Both the position numbers and the translations under genes were made by a program. The notes below the pieces were generated by a model. It made no database searches and was not told the origin of the DNA. It saw nothing but the letters and a program-made list of their open reading frames with translations. Below are positions 1 through 9,278 of a DNA stretch of 64,000 nt, in pieces. Numbering within the stretch: position 1 is the stretch's first letter; each line of letters starts with the position of its first letter. The stretch comes from Larkinella humicola (lineage in GTDB: Bacteria > Bacteroidota > Bacteroidia > Cytophagales > Spirosomataceae): positions 636,531 to 700,530 of the forward strand of contig NZ_VTWS01000005.1 in assembly GCF_008727875.1 (NCBI RefSeq). Reading direction: 5' to 3'.

Positions 1-2201
1 CGATCCAGCGCATACCAGGCAACCGGAGCAGCAATGAAAAAGGCAATGAGAACTAACTTGAGAAAATCTTTGGAGAGCAATAACACCACGTTAACGACGG
101 ACGCACCTAAAATCTTGCGTATCCCGATCTCTTTTGTTCGTTGCCCGGTTGTAAAGGTAACAAAACCGAATAGTCCTAAACAAGAAACCAGGATGGTTAA
201 TGTGGCGAAACCATTAAAAACTGTTGCCAACACCCGGTCTTTGTGGTATTGAGCCTCAAACGATCGGTCCAGAAATTCATAATCGAACGGATAGAGCGGG
301 TAATGTTGCTGCCAGATGGTTTTCACCACCGGCAACTGATCGGCCCGCAGGTTCAGCATAACGCTGCTGGCCGGAACGGTGTTGTACACCAGCACCAAAG
401 GTTCGATCAGGTTGTGCAGGGAGCGATAATGGAAATTCTTCACGACGCCAACCACCTTCCCCTTGTGACCAAATCCGTCGATTGTCTGCCCGATGCCGTC
501 CTTCCAACCCGCCAGTTTAACAAACGCTTCATTGACGAGAAATCCCCCTTTCAAATCGGCTTTCGATTGCGACGACAGGTTGCGCCCGGCTTTCAGCTTC
601 ATGTTCAGTAAGGGTAAAAACTGGTCATCCACAAACAGGAAATTACTCATCAGTTCCCGTTTTCGTCCATTGCTCCGGAAGGTCGTGGAGGCCATGGGCA
701 GCAAACCCGATGGCTGCAAACCGGAGCCCAGCGTCACCGCGCCGACCTCACTGCGGTTTTTCAGGCTGTTGGCAAACGCGGTGGCGGCCGCCCGCGCCGT
801 CGAGTCGTCGGGCAGGTGAACGCTCAGAATGCGATCTTTCGAAAAACCCAGATCTTTGGTTTGCAGAAAATTCATCTGCCGGCGAATTACCAGAACCCCG
901 GCGATCATGCCGACGGCTAGCACAAACTGAAAAACAATCACGGACTTTCGCAACCACGCGCCTTTTCCGTAGCTGCCCAGCCGCCCTTTCAACACCTCGA
1001 CCGGGCGGTAATTGGACAACACAAAAGCCGGGTATAAACCGCCTGCCAGCGTGATCAGCAGCCACGTAAAACCGATCAGCGGCACGGCTTCTGCGAAGAC
1101 GATTGACAGGCGGATTTGTAACAGTTCATTGAAAAAAGAAAGGGCCAAATACACCAGCACCACGGCAATACCGACCGAAAAACCGCTTAACAAAAACGAT
1201 TCCAACAGAAATTGCCGGATCAACTGACCGCGTTGGGCGCCGTTGGCCTTCCGAATCCCGACTTCTTTGGCGCGTTCGGTGGCTTTGGCCGTCAGCAGGT
1301 TGATGTAGTTCAGCAGGGCAATGGCCAGGACAAATACCGACAGAAAAGCGAATAGATACCCGTACTGTTTGTTGCCTTTGGGCGTATCGGCCATTTTGCC
1401 CTGGCTGTAATGGACGTCTTGCAACACCTCCGCCGGGAAGCTGAGCGAGTAGCCCTCCGCGCCCATTTTTTTCAGTTCCGGGTTAGCGTATTTATTCGCA
1501 AGCTGGGTTAGTTTTTTACCGAAACCCGCCAGATTGGGTTCGTCCCGGAAAAGAACGTAGGTATAACACGGAAAATCATCTTCCACCCACGACCGGCTTC
1601 CGGTGAACACTTTGGAAAGCAGGGCGCTCACGGGCAAATCGGTATTGCTCGGCGCATCGGACACCACGCCGGTGATCTGAAAAAGCTGCTTGTTGAATTC
1701 GAGGGTTTTTCCCAGCACATCCGTCTTCCCGAAATACTTTTTTGCCAGCCCTTCGGTCAGAACCGCGCTGTTCGGATTTGCCAGCGCCGACGCCGGATTT
1801 CCCGCCAGAAATGCATACGAGAAAACCGAGAACACTTCCTTGTCGGCGTAATAGACGTTCGATTCTTTGAGCAACTTATCCTCATGGCGGATGACGGCAT
1901 CCGTAGGCAGCAAACGCACGGCGGTTTCGACTTCCGGGTAATCGCGTTTCAGCGCTTCCGCCAGCGGAACCGGGCTGGAGGCAATCGACAAAACCGACTC
2001 CGGCGTTTTCATATCAGTCGTCACGCGCACGATGCGGTGGGCGTTGGCGTGGTAGCCGTCATACGAAAACTCGTGGTCGACATACAGCGCCATCAGCAGA
2101 CAGGCCGCCAGCCCGATGGCCAGCCCACCGACGTTCAAACCGGTGTAGAGTTTGTTGCGCCAGAGGTTGCGCAGGGCGATTTTGAGGTAATTGCTCAGCA
2201 T
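1..2201 (-). CDS. ABC transporter permease, FtsX/MacB type (3' end outside window)
   Basis: Membrane permease of the large two-module family common in Bacteroidota, in which a separate ATPase (not in the window) powers export or envelope remodelling. Reading from ATG at 2201 gives about 733 codons before the window edge. The N-terminus has the family opening (LKIALRNLWRNKLYT) and a first membrane segment near residues 21-41. A periplasmic MacB_PCD-like domain follows, then an FtsX block with the EVGIRKANGAQ motif near 310-320. A second half ends in the repeated motif EIGIRKILGASVV near 690 and breaks off inside PVAWYALD, so roughly 60 residues are missing compared with the 797-residue neighbour at 2751-5144. 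It starts 43 bp from the divergent Uma2-like gene. The transported substrate is unknown. Confidence 0.9.
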   Translation of the reverse strand, partial: MLSNYLKIALRNLWRNKLYTGLNVGGLAIGLAACLLMALYVDHEFSYDGYHANAHRIVRVTTDMKTPESVLSIASSPVPLAEALKRDYPEVETAVRLLPTDAVIRHEDKLLKESNVYYADKEVFSVFSYAFLAGNPASALANPNSAVLTEGLAKKYFGKTDVLGKTLEFNKQLFQITGVVSDAPSNTDLPVSALLSKVFTGSRSWVEDDFPCYTYVLFRDEPNLAGFGKKLTQLANKYANPELKKMGAEGYSLSFPAEVLQDVHYSQGKMADTPKGNKQYGYLFAFLSVFVLAIALLNYINLLTAKATERAKEVGIRKANGAQRGQLIRQFLLESFLLSGFSVGIAVVLVYLALSFFNELLQIRLSIVFAEAVPLIGFTWLLITLAGGLYPAFVLSNYRPVEVLKGRLGSYGKGAWLRKSVIVFQFVLAVGMIAGVLVIRRQMNFLQTKDLGFSKDRILSVHLPDDSTARAAATAFANSLKNRSEVGAVTLGSGLQPSGLLPMASTTFRSNGRKRELMSNFLFVDDQFLPLLNMKLKAGRNLSSQSKADLKGGFLVNEAFVKLAGWKDGIGQTIDGFGHKGKVVGVVKNFHYRSLHNLIEPLVLVYNTVPASSVMLNLRADQLPVVKTIWQQHYPLYPFDYEFLDRSFEAQYHKDRVLATVFNGFATLTILVSCLGLFGFVTFTTGQRTKEIGIRKILGASVVNVVLLLSKDFLKLVLIAFFIAAPVAWYALD

Positions 2202-2244
2202 ACTCTTACTATTTTTGTTACATTTGATAAAAACTCAAAGCGCT

Positions 2245-2712
2245 ATGGAAACACCCCCGTATGATGTATTCGAGGAGTTTCAAACGGAAGATGTCATGTC
2301 GTACAACCACGCTAAGCTTACGTATCGTCTCACGAAAAGCCTTGGTCAGTATGATGAACTATTCGATATTCTGCCGGAACTGGAGTTTGATCTTTCGCAC
2401 GGTCGGGCAAAACCGGATGTTGCCATTTGTCTCCCTGGAAAAGCAAACTGGCTCAAAGACATCATTCGTCCCACAACTCCACCGTTGATCGCCATTGAGA
2501 TTTTGTCCCCCCGGCAGGCGTTGTCGGACCTCACCGACAAGGCATTGGACGTGTATTTCCCGTCCGGCGTAACAACTGTCTGGGTTATTATTCCTCAGTT
2601 CAAGCAAGTAACCGTGTTATCCCCTACTCAACAGGAGGTCTTTACCGATGGCACTTTACGCGATGAGCTGACGGGTATTGAATTGAGTCCTGCTTCCCTG
2701 TTTCAAGAATAG
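2245..2712 (+). CDS. Uma2 family endonuclease-fold protein
   Basis: Small protein of 155 residues from ATG 2245. It carries the two sequence signatures of the Uma2 (DUF820) family, which has a PD-(D/E)XK nuclease-like fold: KPDVAICLP around D58, and PPLIAIEILSP around E85 followed by DLTDKALDVYFPSGVTTVWV. I chose ATG 2245 over the upstream in-frame codon at 2191 because the latter would overlap the start of the divergent permease and add a hydrophobic stretch that the family lacks. At 155 residues it is shorter than the usual 180-200, mostly at the N-terminus. Most members have no assigned biological role, so nuclease activity is family inference. It sits alone between two permeases on the other strand. 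Confidence 0.8.
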   Translation: METPPYDVFEEFQTEDVMSYNHAKLTYRLTKSLGQYDELFDILPELEFDLSHGRAKPDVAICLPGKANWLKDIIRPTTPPLIAIEILSPRQALSDLTDKALDVYFPSGVTTVWVIIPQFKQVTVLSPTQQEVFTDGTLRDELTGIELSPASLFQE

Positions 2713-2750
2713 TCTTCGACCGAACCGACTTTGTGTTCTTTCTTTCAATT

Positions 2751-5144
2751 TTACTCCGTGCGCAAACTCTTCACCGGATTCGCCAAAGCCGCTTTGATGC
2801 TCTGGAATGAAACCGTCACCAGAGCGACCAAAACCGCCAAACCACCCGCCAGCGCGAACATCCACCATGCCAGACTGATCTTATAGGCAAAATCCTGTAA
2901 CCATTGATTCATGGCGTATCCCGCAATCGGGCTGGCAATCACCATGGCTACCACCACCAGTTTCAGGAAGTCTTTCGAGAGCAGCGCAACAATGCCGGCC
3001 ACCGACGCGCCCAGCACTTTTCGAATGCCGATTTCCTTCGTCCGCTGAACGACTACCAACGACACCAGACCGTATAACCCGAGTCCGCAAATCAGGATGG
3101 CGATGCCGGCAAAGGTGTTGACCAGCCGGAAAATCAGGTTCTCGGTTTCGTAGAACTGCGCCAGTTGCTCGTCCAGAAATTCGTATTCAAAAACCGCATC
3201 GGGAAACTGTTTCTCCCAAACCTTCTGAATGCGCTGAACGGTTTGCTGCGGATTGTGACCCGAAATCCGAATACCGATCCGCTGATACATTTTAAAGTAA
3301 CTGGCAATGAAACAGGGCGCAATTTCGTCGCGCAGCGACCGCAGGTGAAAGTCCTTCACCACCCCCACAATCGGCAGCGCAACCGGCGACAGGTAATACT
3401 GCATTTTGCGGCCCAGCACCTGCTGTGGATCACGGATGTTCAGCTTCCGCAGAAGTGCTTCGTTGATGAGGTATTCCCGAATCGTATCGCTTTCGGTCAG
3501 GTTACGGCCCGCAACGAGTTGTAAGCCATACGTTTTGAGGTAATCGGCATCGGCCAGCCGTTCCCGAATCGGGAAATCCGTCCATTCGGCCCTGTCGCCA
3601 AATTTGAACGAACCGCCGTTCATAATCAGGGCGGATGGCGGGCGGTGGCTGGCACTGATTGATTTAATTTCAGGATACTGAAGCAACTCATTCTTAAAGG
3701 TTTCCCGTGACGCTTTCTGTGGGTCGGGCAAGTTCACGATCACGACATTGTCTTTTGTAAAACCCACATCGGTCGTCTGGATGTAACGAACCTGCGTGGC
3801 TACCACCAGCGAGCCGATGATCAAAGCCTGGCAAATGACAAACTGCAGGACGATCAACGACTGCCGTACGGAATAACTACCCCCCGATTTAGCCGACAGT
3901 TTCCCTTTCAAAGCCGCCCACGGACTAAACCCCGACAACACTGCGGCCGGATAACCACCCGCCAGCAGAATGACGACCAGAACGAGTAGCGCTGTAAAAC
4001 CAAGCGTCAAACCGTCCGGACGCAGCGACAAACCGATGTTGACCCACCGATTGAAAACCGGCAGACTCCCTGCGGCCATCAGGAGGGCCAACGCGGTTGC
4101 GGCCAGCACGATCAGCGCGGTTTCGAGCAAAAACTGCCGAACCAGTTGCCCCCGCGTACTGCCGAGTGTTTTGCGAATACCGACTTCTTTGCCCCGCCGG
4201 AGTGCCTGGGCCGTCGCCAGATTGACGAAATTGATGCAGGCCGTCAGCACCAGAAACAGGCCTACCAGACCCAGCGACCAGAGCAGCGACGGGCGGATGG
4301 CCGTGGCACCACCCAAAATGCGCCGAACATCGAAATGGCTCTCCCGGAGCGGCTGGAAATGAAAGTGAAGGACGTTGGAACCCAAATGCTTTTTGGCCAG
4401 AGCGGGCATGGCAGCTTCCAGACTGCCGACCGATTGGGGATCTTTTAACGTCACGAAAAGCCGGTAATTGCTATTGAGCCAGCTCCAATCCGCCTGATTA
4501 AAGTCCGGACTAAACTCCTTGAGGGTTGCAAGGGAAATAAAAAAACGAATATCGGTGTCGGTCGTTTTGGGAGGCTCGGCCAGAATACCGGTTACTTTGG
4601 CATCGATTCCGGATTTTAGATTCAGCGTTTGGCCCATCGGGTCGGTGTTGTCGAAATACTTTTTAGCCCACGACTCGGTCAGGACGATGCTGTTGGGTTC
4701 ACGGAGGGCGGTTTTGGGGTTGCCGCGCAGCCATTGATAATCGAAAATCTTAAACAATTCCGGCTCAACAAAAGCGGTTCCTTTGTGCTCCATAAAGCGA
4801 AGCGGTTTCCCGTTCTTCTGGTACGTTACGGTCAGTTCGCGGTTCATGATCAGAAAAGCCGCCTGGTCGACCTGCGAAAAATCCGTACGCAACGCCTGCG
4901 CCATCGGCAGCGGAGCTTCGGGGTAGTACTCGACGGAACCGTCGTCGAGGTGCATGTCTGTCACCACCCGGAAAATGCGGTCAAATTGGGTGTGATGCCG
5001 GTCGGTGCTGAGGTGGTAGCGGACGAATAGAAAAATGAGCAGTCCGCCGGCCATTCCGATGGACAACCCCAGGATGTTGAGCAGGGTATAGCTCCGTTGC
5101 GCAGTTAAATTCCGCCAGGCGATTTTGAAGTAGTTCTGTAGCAT
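2751..5144 (-). CDS. ABC transporter permease, FtsX/MacB type
   Basis: Full-length permease of 797 residues with the same two-module plan as the truncated gene at 1-2201. It has an N-terminal membrane helix near residues 21-41, a MacB_PCD periplasmic domain, an FtsX block with EVGIRKTLGSTRGQ near 323, a second periplasmic domain, and a final FtsX block with EIGIRKVLGASVAG near 705. ATG 5144 (MLQNYFKIAWRN) matches the family N-terminus; an in-frame start at 5159 would add only five residues. No ATPase domain is present, so it must pair with an ATP-binding subunit encoded elsewhere. The two copies on either side of the Uma2-like gene look like diverged paralogues. Substrate unknown. Confidence 0.92.
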   Translation of the reverse strand: MLQNYFKIAWRNLTAQRSYTLLNILGLSIGMAGGLLIFLFVRYHLSTDRHHTQFDRIFRVVTDMHLDDGSVEYYPEAPLPMAQALRTDFSQVDQAAFLIMNRELTVTYQKNGKPLRFMEHKGTAFVEPELFKIFDYQWLRGNPKTALREPNSIVLTESWAKKYFDNTDPMGQTLNLKSGIDAKVTGILAEPPKTTDTDIRFFISLATLKEFSPDFNQADWSWLNSNYRLFVTLKDPQSVGSLEAAMPALAKKHLGSNVLHFHFQPLRESHFDVRRILGGATAIRPSLLWSLGLVGLFLVLTACINFVNLATAQALRRGKEVGIRKTLGSTRGQLVRQFLLETALIVLAATALALLMAAGSLPVFNRWVNIGLSLRPDGLTLGFTALLVLVVILLAGGYPAAVLSGFSPWAALKGKLSAKSGGSYSVRQSLIVLQFVICQALIIGSLVVATQVRYIQTTDVGFTKDNVVIVNLPDPQKASRETFKNELLQYPEIKSISASHRPPSALIMNGGSFKFGDRAEWTDFPIRERLADADYLKTYGLQLVAGRNLTESDTIREYLINEALLRKLNIRDPQQVLGRKMQYYLSPVALPIVGVVKDFHLRSLRDEIAPCFIASYFKMYQRIGIRISGHNPQQTVQRIQKVWEKQFPDAVFEYEFLDEQLAQFYETENLIFRLVNTFAGIAILICGLGLYGLVSLVVVQRTKEIGIRKVLGASVAGIVALLSKDFLKLVVVAMVIASPIAGYAMNQWLQDFAYKISLAWWMFALAGGLAVLVALVTVSFQSIKAALANPVKSLRTE

Positions 5145-5803
5145 AAGCCCCGTTGGCAAGCCTGATTTGGTTGCCCTAAAGGTACTGGCTATCCCCTTCC
5201 AAGCATCGTTCTGCCTTATAAACAGCCTGTTAAAAAAAGTTAAGAAACCAACAACTTCGACGTGCGGTAACTATTAAAATATTGAATACGGACCATTGAA
5301 CAACGAATTTTGAAACGATTGATTCGGTTTTCGTTCTTCAATAGTCGATAGTACTCCTTCATTCCGGCGAAGCGGGTAAGCGGAATCAAAACAAACCGCT
5401 GCTTTCTGTCCGCAAATGGGTAAATTTTCGTGCGGCAACGGACAACCCATCAACTTAGGATCATTTGTCTTATTTATCCGACATAAATCCGTCAAATCCG
5501 GAACGGCAGTCACCGGAGAGTGACTGATTTTTAACCGGTTTTGACTTCGTTTTGACTTTTATTGTTCCAATATTTTATTATTTATATTCTATTATTAACT
5601 TAACGTTTGAAATACGATCCACGCCCCCACGCAGGACTTTTTCAATCTGAATTCGGCAGGCAATTCATTTTACCAATTTTGGTCGCTGTAACAGGCAATA
5701 GGATGGTACTATTCTTCCGTATTCTGTTACAAATTGACGAAAAAATTTGGGAAATAATTTTTTCTTTGCATAATTCAATTGTTTCAAACCATCTCTATTA
5801 ATT

Positions 5804-5848
5804 ATGATAAACACTTACTACAATCATTCAAGTTTTCCCCCTGTTTAA
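5804..5848 (+). promoter_or_regulatory. Possible 14-codon leader open reading frame upstream of susC
   Basis: ATG at 5804 opens a 14-residue frame (MINTYYNHSSFPPV) ending with TAA at 5846-5848. It lies 28 bp before the GC-rich hairpin and about 160 bp before the SusC start. The arrangement resembles a leader peptide followed by a structure, but a frame this short can occur by chance. Confidence 0.3.
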
Positions 5849-5875
5849 CCCATTTCCCATTCTTTTTTGACTAGC

Positions 5876-5903
5876 ACCCCCGGTATTACCAGACGCCGGG
5901 GGT
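5876..5903 (+). promoter_or_regulatory. GC-rich hairpin in susC leader
   Basis: ACCCCCGG at 5876-5883 pairs perfectly with CCGGGGGT at 5896-5903 across a 12-base loop. No T-run follows on the plus strand, so it is not a standard terminator. It lies in the likely 5' leader of the SusC/SusD operon and could control message stability or translation. Confidence 0.5.
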
Positions 5904-6010
5904 CTTAGTGACACCTATAGTCTTCTTGCTGTCCACGCTTCCCTACACCTGAAAGAGTGTTGCCTGTTAAATCTTACCAACTCTATTACTTACTTAATCT
6001 AATCCGTCTT

Positions 6011-9000
6011 ATGCGTATGAAAAAGTCTACTCATCGGGTACCTCCAAAAAACAGGTACCTATTGGTGCTTTATCTGATGATTGCTTCTGTCACCCTTTCC
6101 TTTGCTCAAAACTCGACCATAAAAGGGAAAGTGACCGGTGGACAGGGAGACGCACTGCCTGGCGTGAGTATCGTGGTCAAAGGCACCACGCAGGGAACCA
6201 CGACGGCTTCGGACGGCACGTATTCGCTCAACGTTCCGAACAAGAATGCAACGCTGGTGTATTCATTCATTGGATATGTGAGCCAGGAATTAGCCATCGG
6301 CGGCCGGTCGGTGATCGACGTGAAGCTGGCTGACGACATCAGTACCCTGAACGAAGTGGTCGTTGTGGGGTATGGTGAGCAAAAGAAAGAAACCATTACG
6401 GGTTCGGTTGCCACCGTAAAAGGAACCGATCTGGTGAAGTCACCGGCCATGAACATGAGTAACTCGATTGCGGGACGGATGCCGGGCGTTATTGCTACCA
6501 ACTCCAGTGGCGAACCGGGTTATGACGGTTCGGCCATCCGGATTCGGGGTTCCAATACTCTGGGAAACAACGACGCCCTGATCGTTATCGACGGTGTTCC
6601 GGCCCGGGCCGGGGGGTTCGACCGGATCAACCCGCAGGATGTCGAAAGCATTTCCGTCCTGAAAGATGCCGCAGCGGCCATTTACGGGTCACGGGCGGCT
6701 AACGGGGTTATCCTGGTGACCACCAAGCGGGGAAAAACCGGCAAACCGGAACTTTCCTACAGCTTCAACCAGGGCTTTTCACAGGCGACGGTTATTCCCA
6801 AAATGGCGACGGCGGCTGAATATGCCCAGTTGAACAACGAGATCAACGTCTATAACCTGCCTCCGCAGTACTGGAAAGCCGCTTCGGATGCTTTCAAAAC
6901 CACGGGCAGCTTCACCCGCCCCGACAACGGAGCGATTGCCAAAGCCGCTTTTACGCCGGATGACATCAAGAAGTTTAACGATGGCTCTGATCCGTGGGGA
7001 CACCCCAACACCGACTGGTTCGGCGAAGCGCTGAAAACCTGGGCTCCTCAGGTGAAGCACACACTCCAGTTGATTGGCGGTAGCGAAAACATCAAATACC
7101 TGGTGTCGGCCAACTACCAGAATCAGGATGGCTACTACAAAAACTCCGCAACGGGTTACAAGCAGTATGACTTCCGCCTGAACCTGGACGCCAAAGTTAA
7201 TAAGTACATCAACACGGTGGTGGGTGTGGTCGGTCGTCAGGAAAACCGGTTTTTCCCAACGGTGGGTGCCGGGGCTATTTTCCGGATGCTGATGCGGGGC
7301 TATCCGAACAAACCGGCTTTCTGGCCGAATGGGCTTCCCGCTCCGGACATCGAAAACGGTCAGCAACCCGTTCTGGTCACGACGGATGCTACCGGCTACG
7401 ACCGGGATACACGCTACTACATGCAAAGTAATGCCACCGTCAACATCACTAACCCCTGGATTCCGGGTCTGAAATTCAGCGGCAGCGTTGCCCTCGACAA
7501 ATACATCCAGCAAGGCAAGAGATGGCAGACGCCCTGGTACGTCTATAGCTGGGACTACACGTCCTATGATGCCAACAAGCAGCCCATCCTGAACCGGGTG
7601 GCAAAAGGTCCCGCTCAGGCAGAGCTTAATCAATACACAAACGACCAGTTCAACTCGCTGCTGTCGGGGATTCTAACCTACGATCACGTATTCGGCGGTA
7701 GCCACGGCATCACTTTGCTGGCGGGGATCACCAAAGAAGCGTCGAATTCAGCCGGTTTCTCCGGTTTCCGGCGGTATTTTGCCTCCACAGCCATCGATCA
7801 ATTGTTTGCCGGTGGTAGTGCCGAGAAAAACAGCAACACAACGGCAGCCTGGGAACGGGCGCGGATGAGCTACTTCGGTCGGGCTGCCTATAACTACAAA
7901 GAAAAGTACCTCGCCGAATTCCTGTGGCGGTATGACGGTTCGTACATGTTCCCGAAAGCAAGCCGGTGGGGCTTCTTCCCCGGCGTGTCGGCGGGCTGGC
8001 GGATTTCCGAAGAGAACTTCTTCAAAAATGCCATTCCAGCCATCAATTCACTGAAACTGCGGGCATCGTGGGGTCAGTTGGGGAACGACCAGGTGTATTT
8101 CAACGGTGCCTTGCGCGAGTATGACTACCTGCCTACCTATGCCTATGGAGACCCCGTCAATGCAAACTGGGGCTATGTAACGGGCGGTCAGGTTGCCCAA
8201 ACGCTGTATGAGAACGGTGTTCCAAACACCACGCTCACCTGGGAAGTAGCCAACAACGCCGACATCGGTCTGGAAGGTTCCGCCCTGAACGGGAAGATTT
8301 TCTTCGAGTTCGACGTATTCCAGAACAAGCGGTCGAACATCCTGTGGCGCAAAAGTGCTTCCATTCCGCAAACCACGGGGATGACCCTGCCAGCCACCAA
8401 CATCGGGAAAGTAACCAACAAAGGCTATGAATTCCGGGTGGGTTACAACGGTCAGGCCGGTGCTTTGAAATACAGCGTGAGTGTAAACGGCGGGTATGCC
8501 AAAAACGAAATCACGTTCTGGGACGAAACCCCGGGAGCACCCGAATGGCAGCGTTCAACCGGAAAACCCATTCCGAGCAACGTCAACGATCCAAACCAGC
8601 AGAACGGTACGCTGTTGTATCAATATGACGGTATTTTCACATCACAGGCTGACATCGACCAGAATACCCTGGATTACAGCGGTGTAGGAGCCAGCTTGCT
8701 GCGCCCCGGCGATATGAAACTGAAAGACATCAACGGGGATAAAAAAATCAACGGCGATGACCGCGTCCGGGCCGACCGCAACAACCAACCCCGGTTCCAG
8801 GGCGGTTTTAATGGAACGATGTCTTACAAAGGCTTCGACTTCAGCATCCTGGTTCAGGCGTCGGCAGGTGGTCAGATCTTCCTGCAAACCGAGTCGGGAA
8901 CGATCGGTAACTTCCTGAAATGGAGTTATGACAACCGGTGGACGGTGGACAACCCCAGCACGGAAAATCCCCGTATCGTTGACCGTAGCAACCAGTACTT

Positions 9001-9256
9001 CTCCAACGGTACCAGCTACTGGTTGAAAAAGACCGATTACATCCGTTTGAAAAACGTTGAAATCGGGTATACGTTGCCCGCGCTGATCTCCAGCAAAGTG
9101 GGATTGAACAACCTGCGGGTTTATGTAAACGGACTGAACCTGGCCACGTATGCACCAGCCATGAAAGGCCTGTTCGATCCGGAATCGACCAGCGGCAGCG
9201 CCCAGTACTATCCGCAGGCCCGGGTACTTAACGCCGGTTTATCAGTCAGTTTTTAA
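6011..9256 (+). CDS. SusC/RagA family TonB-linked outer membrane protein
   Basis: TonB-dependent outer-membrane transporter of 1081 residues that imports oligomeric nutrients together with its SusD partner. From ATG 6011 there is a signal peptide (hydrophobic core about 16-31, ending SFAQ), and then a carboxypeptidase-regulatory-like domain at about 35-118 with the family motifs GDALPGVSIVVKGT and YSFIGYVSQEL. A plug domain at about 125-235 follows (GRMPGVIATNSSGEPG, IRIRGSNTLGNNDALIVIDG, SISVLKDAAAAIYGSRAANG). The remainder is beta-barrel ending in LNAGLSVSF. ATG 5957 is in frame but would put 18 polar residues before the signal peptide. The SusD-like gene follows within 22 bp. There is no N-terminal STN domain, so it is not a sigma/anti-sigma transducer. 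Confidence 0.95.
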   Translation: MRMKKSTHRVPPKNRYLLVLYLMIASVTLSFAQNSTIKGKVTGGQGDALPGVSIVVKGTTQGTTTASDGTYSLNVPNKNATLVYSFIGYVSQELAIGGRSVIDVKLADDISTLNEVVVVGYGEQKKETITGSVATVKGTDLVKSPAMNMSNSIAGRMPGVIATNSSGEPGYDGSAIRIRGSNTLGNNDALIVIDGVPARAGGFDRINPQDVESISVLKDAAAAIYGSRAANGVILVTTKRGKTGKPELSYSFNQGFSQATVIPKMATAAEYAQLNNEINVYNLPPQYWKAASDAFKTTGSFTRPDNGAIAKAAFTPDDIKKFNDGSDPWGHPNTDWFGEALKTWAPQVKHTLQLIGGSENIKYLVSANYQNQDGYYKNSATGYKQYDFRLNLDAKVNKYINTVVGVVGRQENRFFPTVGAGAIFRMLMRGYPNKPAFWPNGLPAPDIENGQQPVLVTTDATGYDRDTRYYMQSNATVNITNPWIPGLKFSGSVALDKYIQQGKRWQTPWYVYSWDYTSYDANKQPILNRVAKGPAQAELNQYTNDQFNSLLSGILTYDHVFGGSHGITLLAGITKEASNSAGFSGFRRYFASTAIDQLFAGGSAEKNSNTTAAWERARMSYFGRAAYNYKEKYLAEFLWRYDGSYMFPKASRWGFFPGVSAGWRISEENFFKNAIPAINSLKLRASWGQLGNDQVYFNGALREYDYLPTYAYGDPVNANWGYVTGGQVAQTLYENGVPNTTLTWEVANNADIGLEGSALNGKIFFEFDVFQNKRSNILWRKSASIPQTTGMTLPATNIGKVTNKGYEFRVGYNGQAGALKYSVSVNGGYAKNEITFWDETPGAPEWQRSTGKPIPSNVNDPNQQNGTLLYQYDGIFTSQADIDQNTLDYSGVGASLLRPGDMKLKDINGDKKINGDDRVRADRNNQPRFQGGFNGTMSYKGFDFSILVQASAGGQIFLQTESGTIGNFLKWSYDNRWTVDNPSTENPRIVDRSNQYFSNGTSYWLKKTDYIRLKNVEIGYTLPALISSKVGLNNLRVYVNGLNLATYAPAMKGLFDPESTSGSAQYYPQARVLNAGLSVSF

Positions 9257-9278
9257 CTAAATGCTCAATCATTCTCTT

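Larger units (their letters stand above)
5145..6010. other. 866-bp intergenic region upstream of the first susC
   Basis: No convincing gene. A 79-codon minus-strand frame at 5274-5513 has no recognisable family and is not called. The region is AT-rich near 5560-5590. It holds a short direct repeat, GTTTTGACTT at 5538-5547 and again at 5549-5558 (11-bp period), a tiny open reading frame at 5804-5848, and a GC-rich hairpin at 5876-5903, all ahead of the SusC start. A loose match to the Bacteroidetes -7 box (TTTCTTTG, 5761-5768) has no -33 partner at the right distance, so the promoter is not placed. Confidence 0.5.

Noticed and set aside
2191..2244. Upstream start for the Uma2-like gene
   Set aside because: It would overlap the divergent permease start and add a hydrophobic stretch not found in the family.
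5274..5513. 79-codon minus-strand frame in the first long intergenic region
   Set aside because: No family resemblance, no promoter and an unusual composition; not enough to call a gene.
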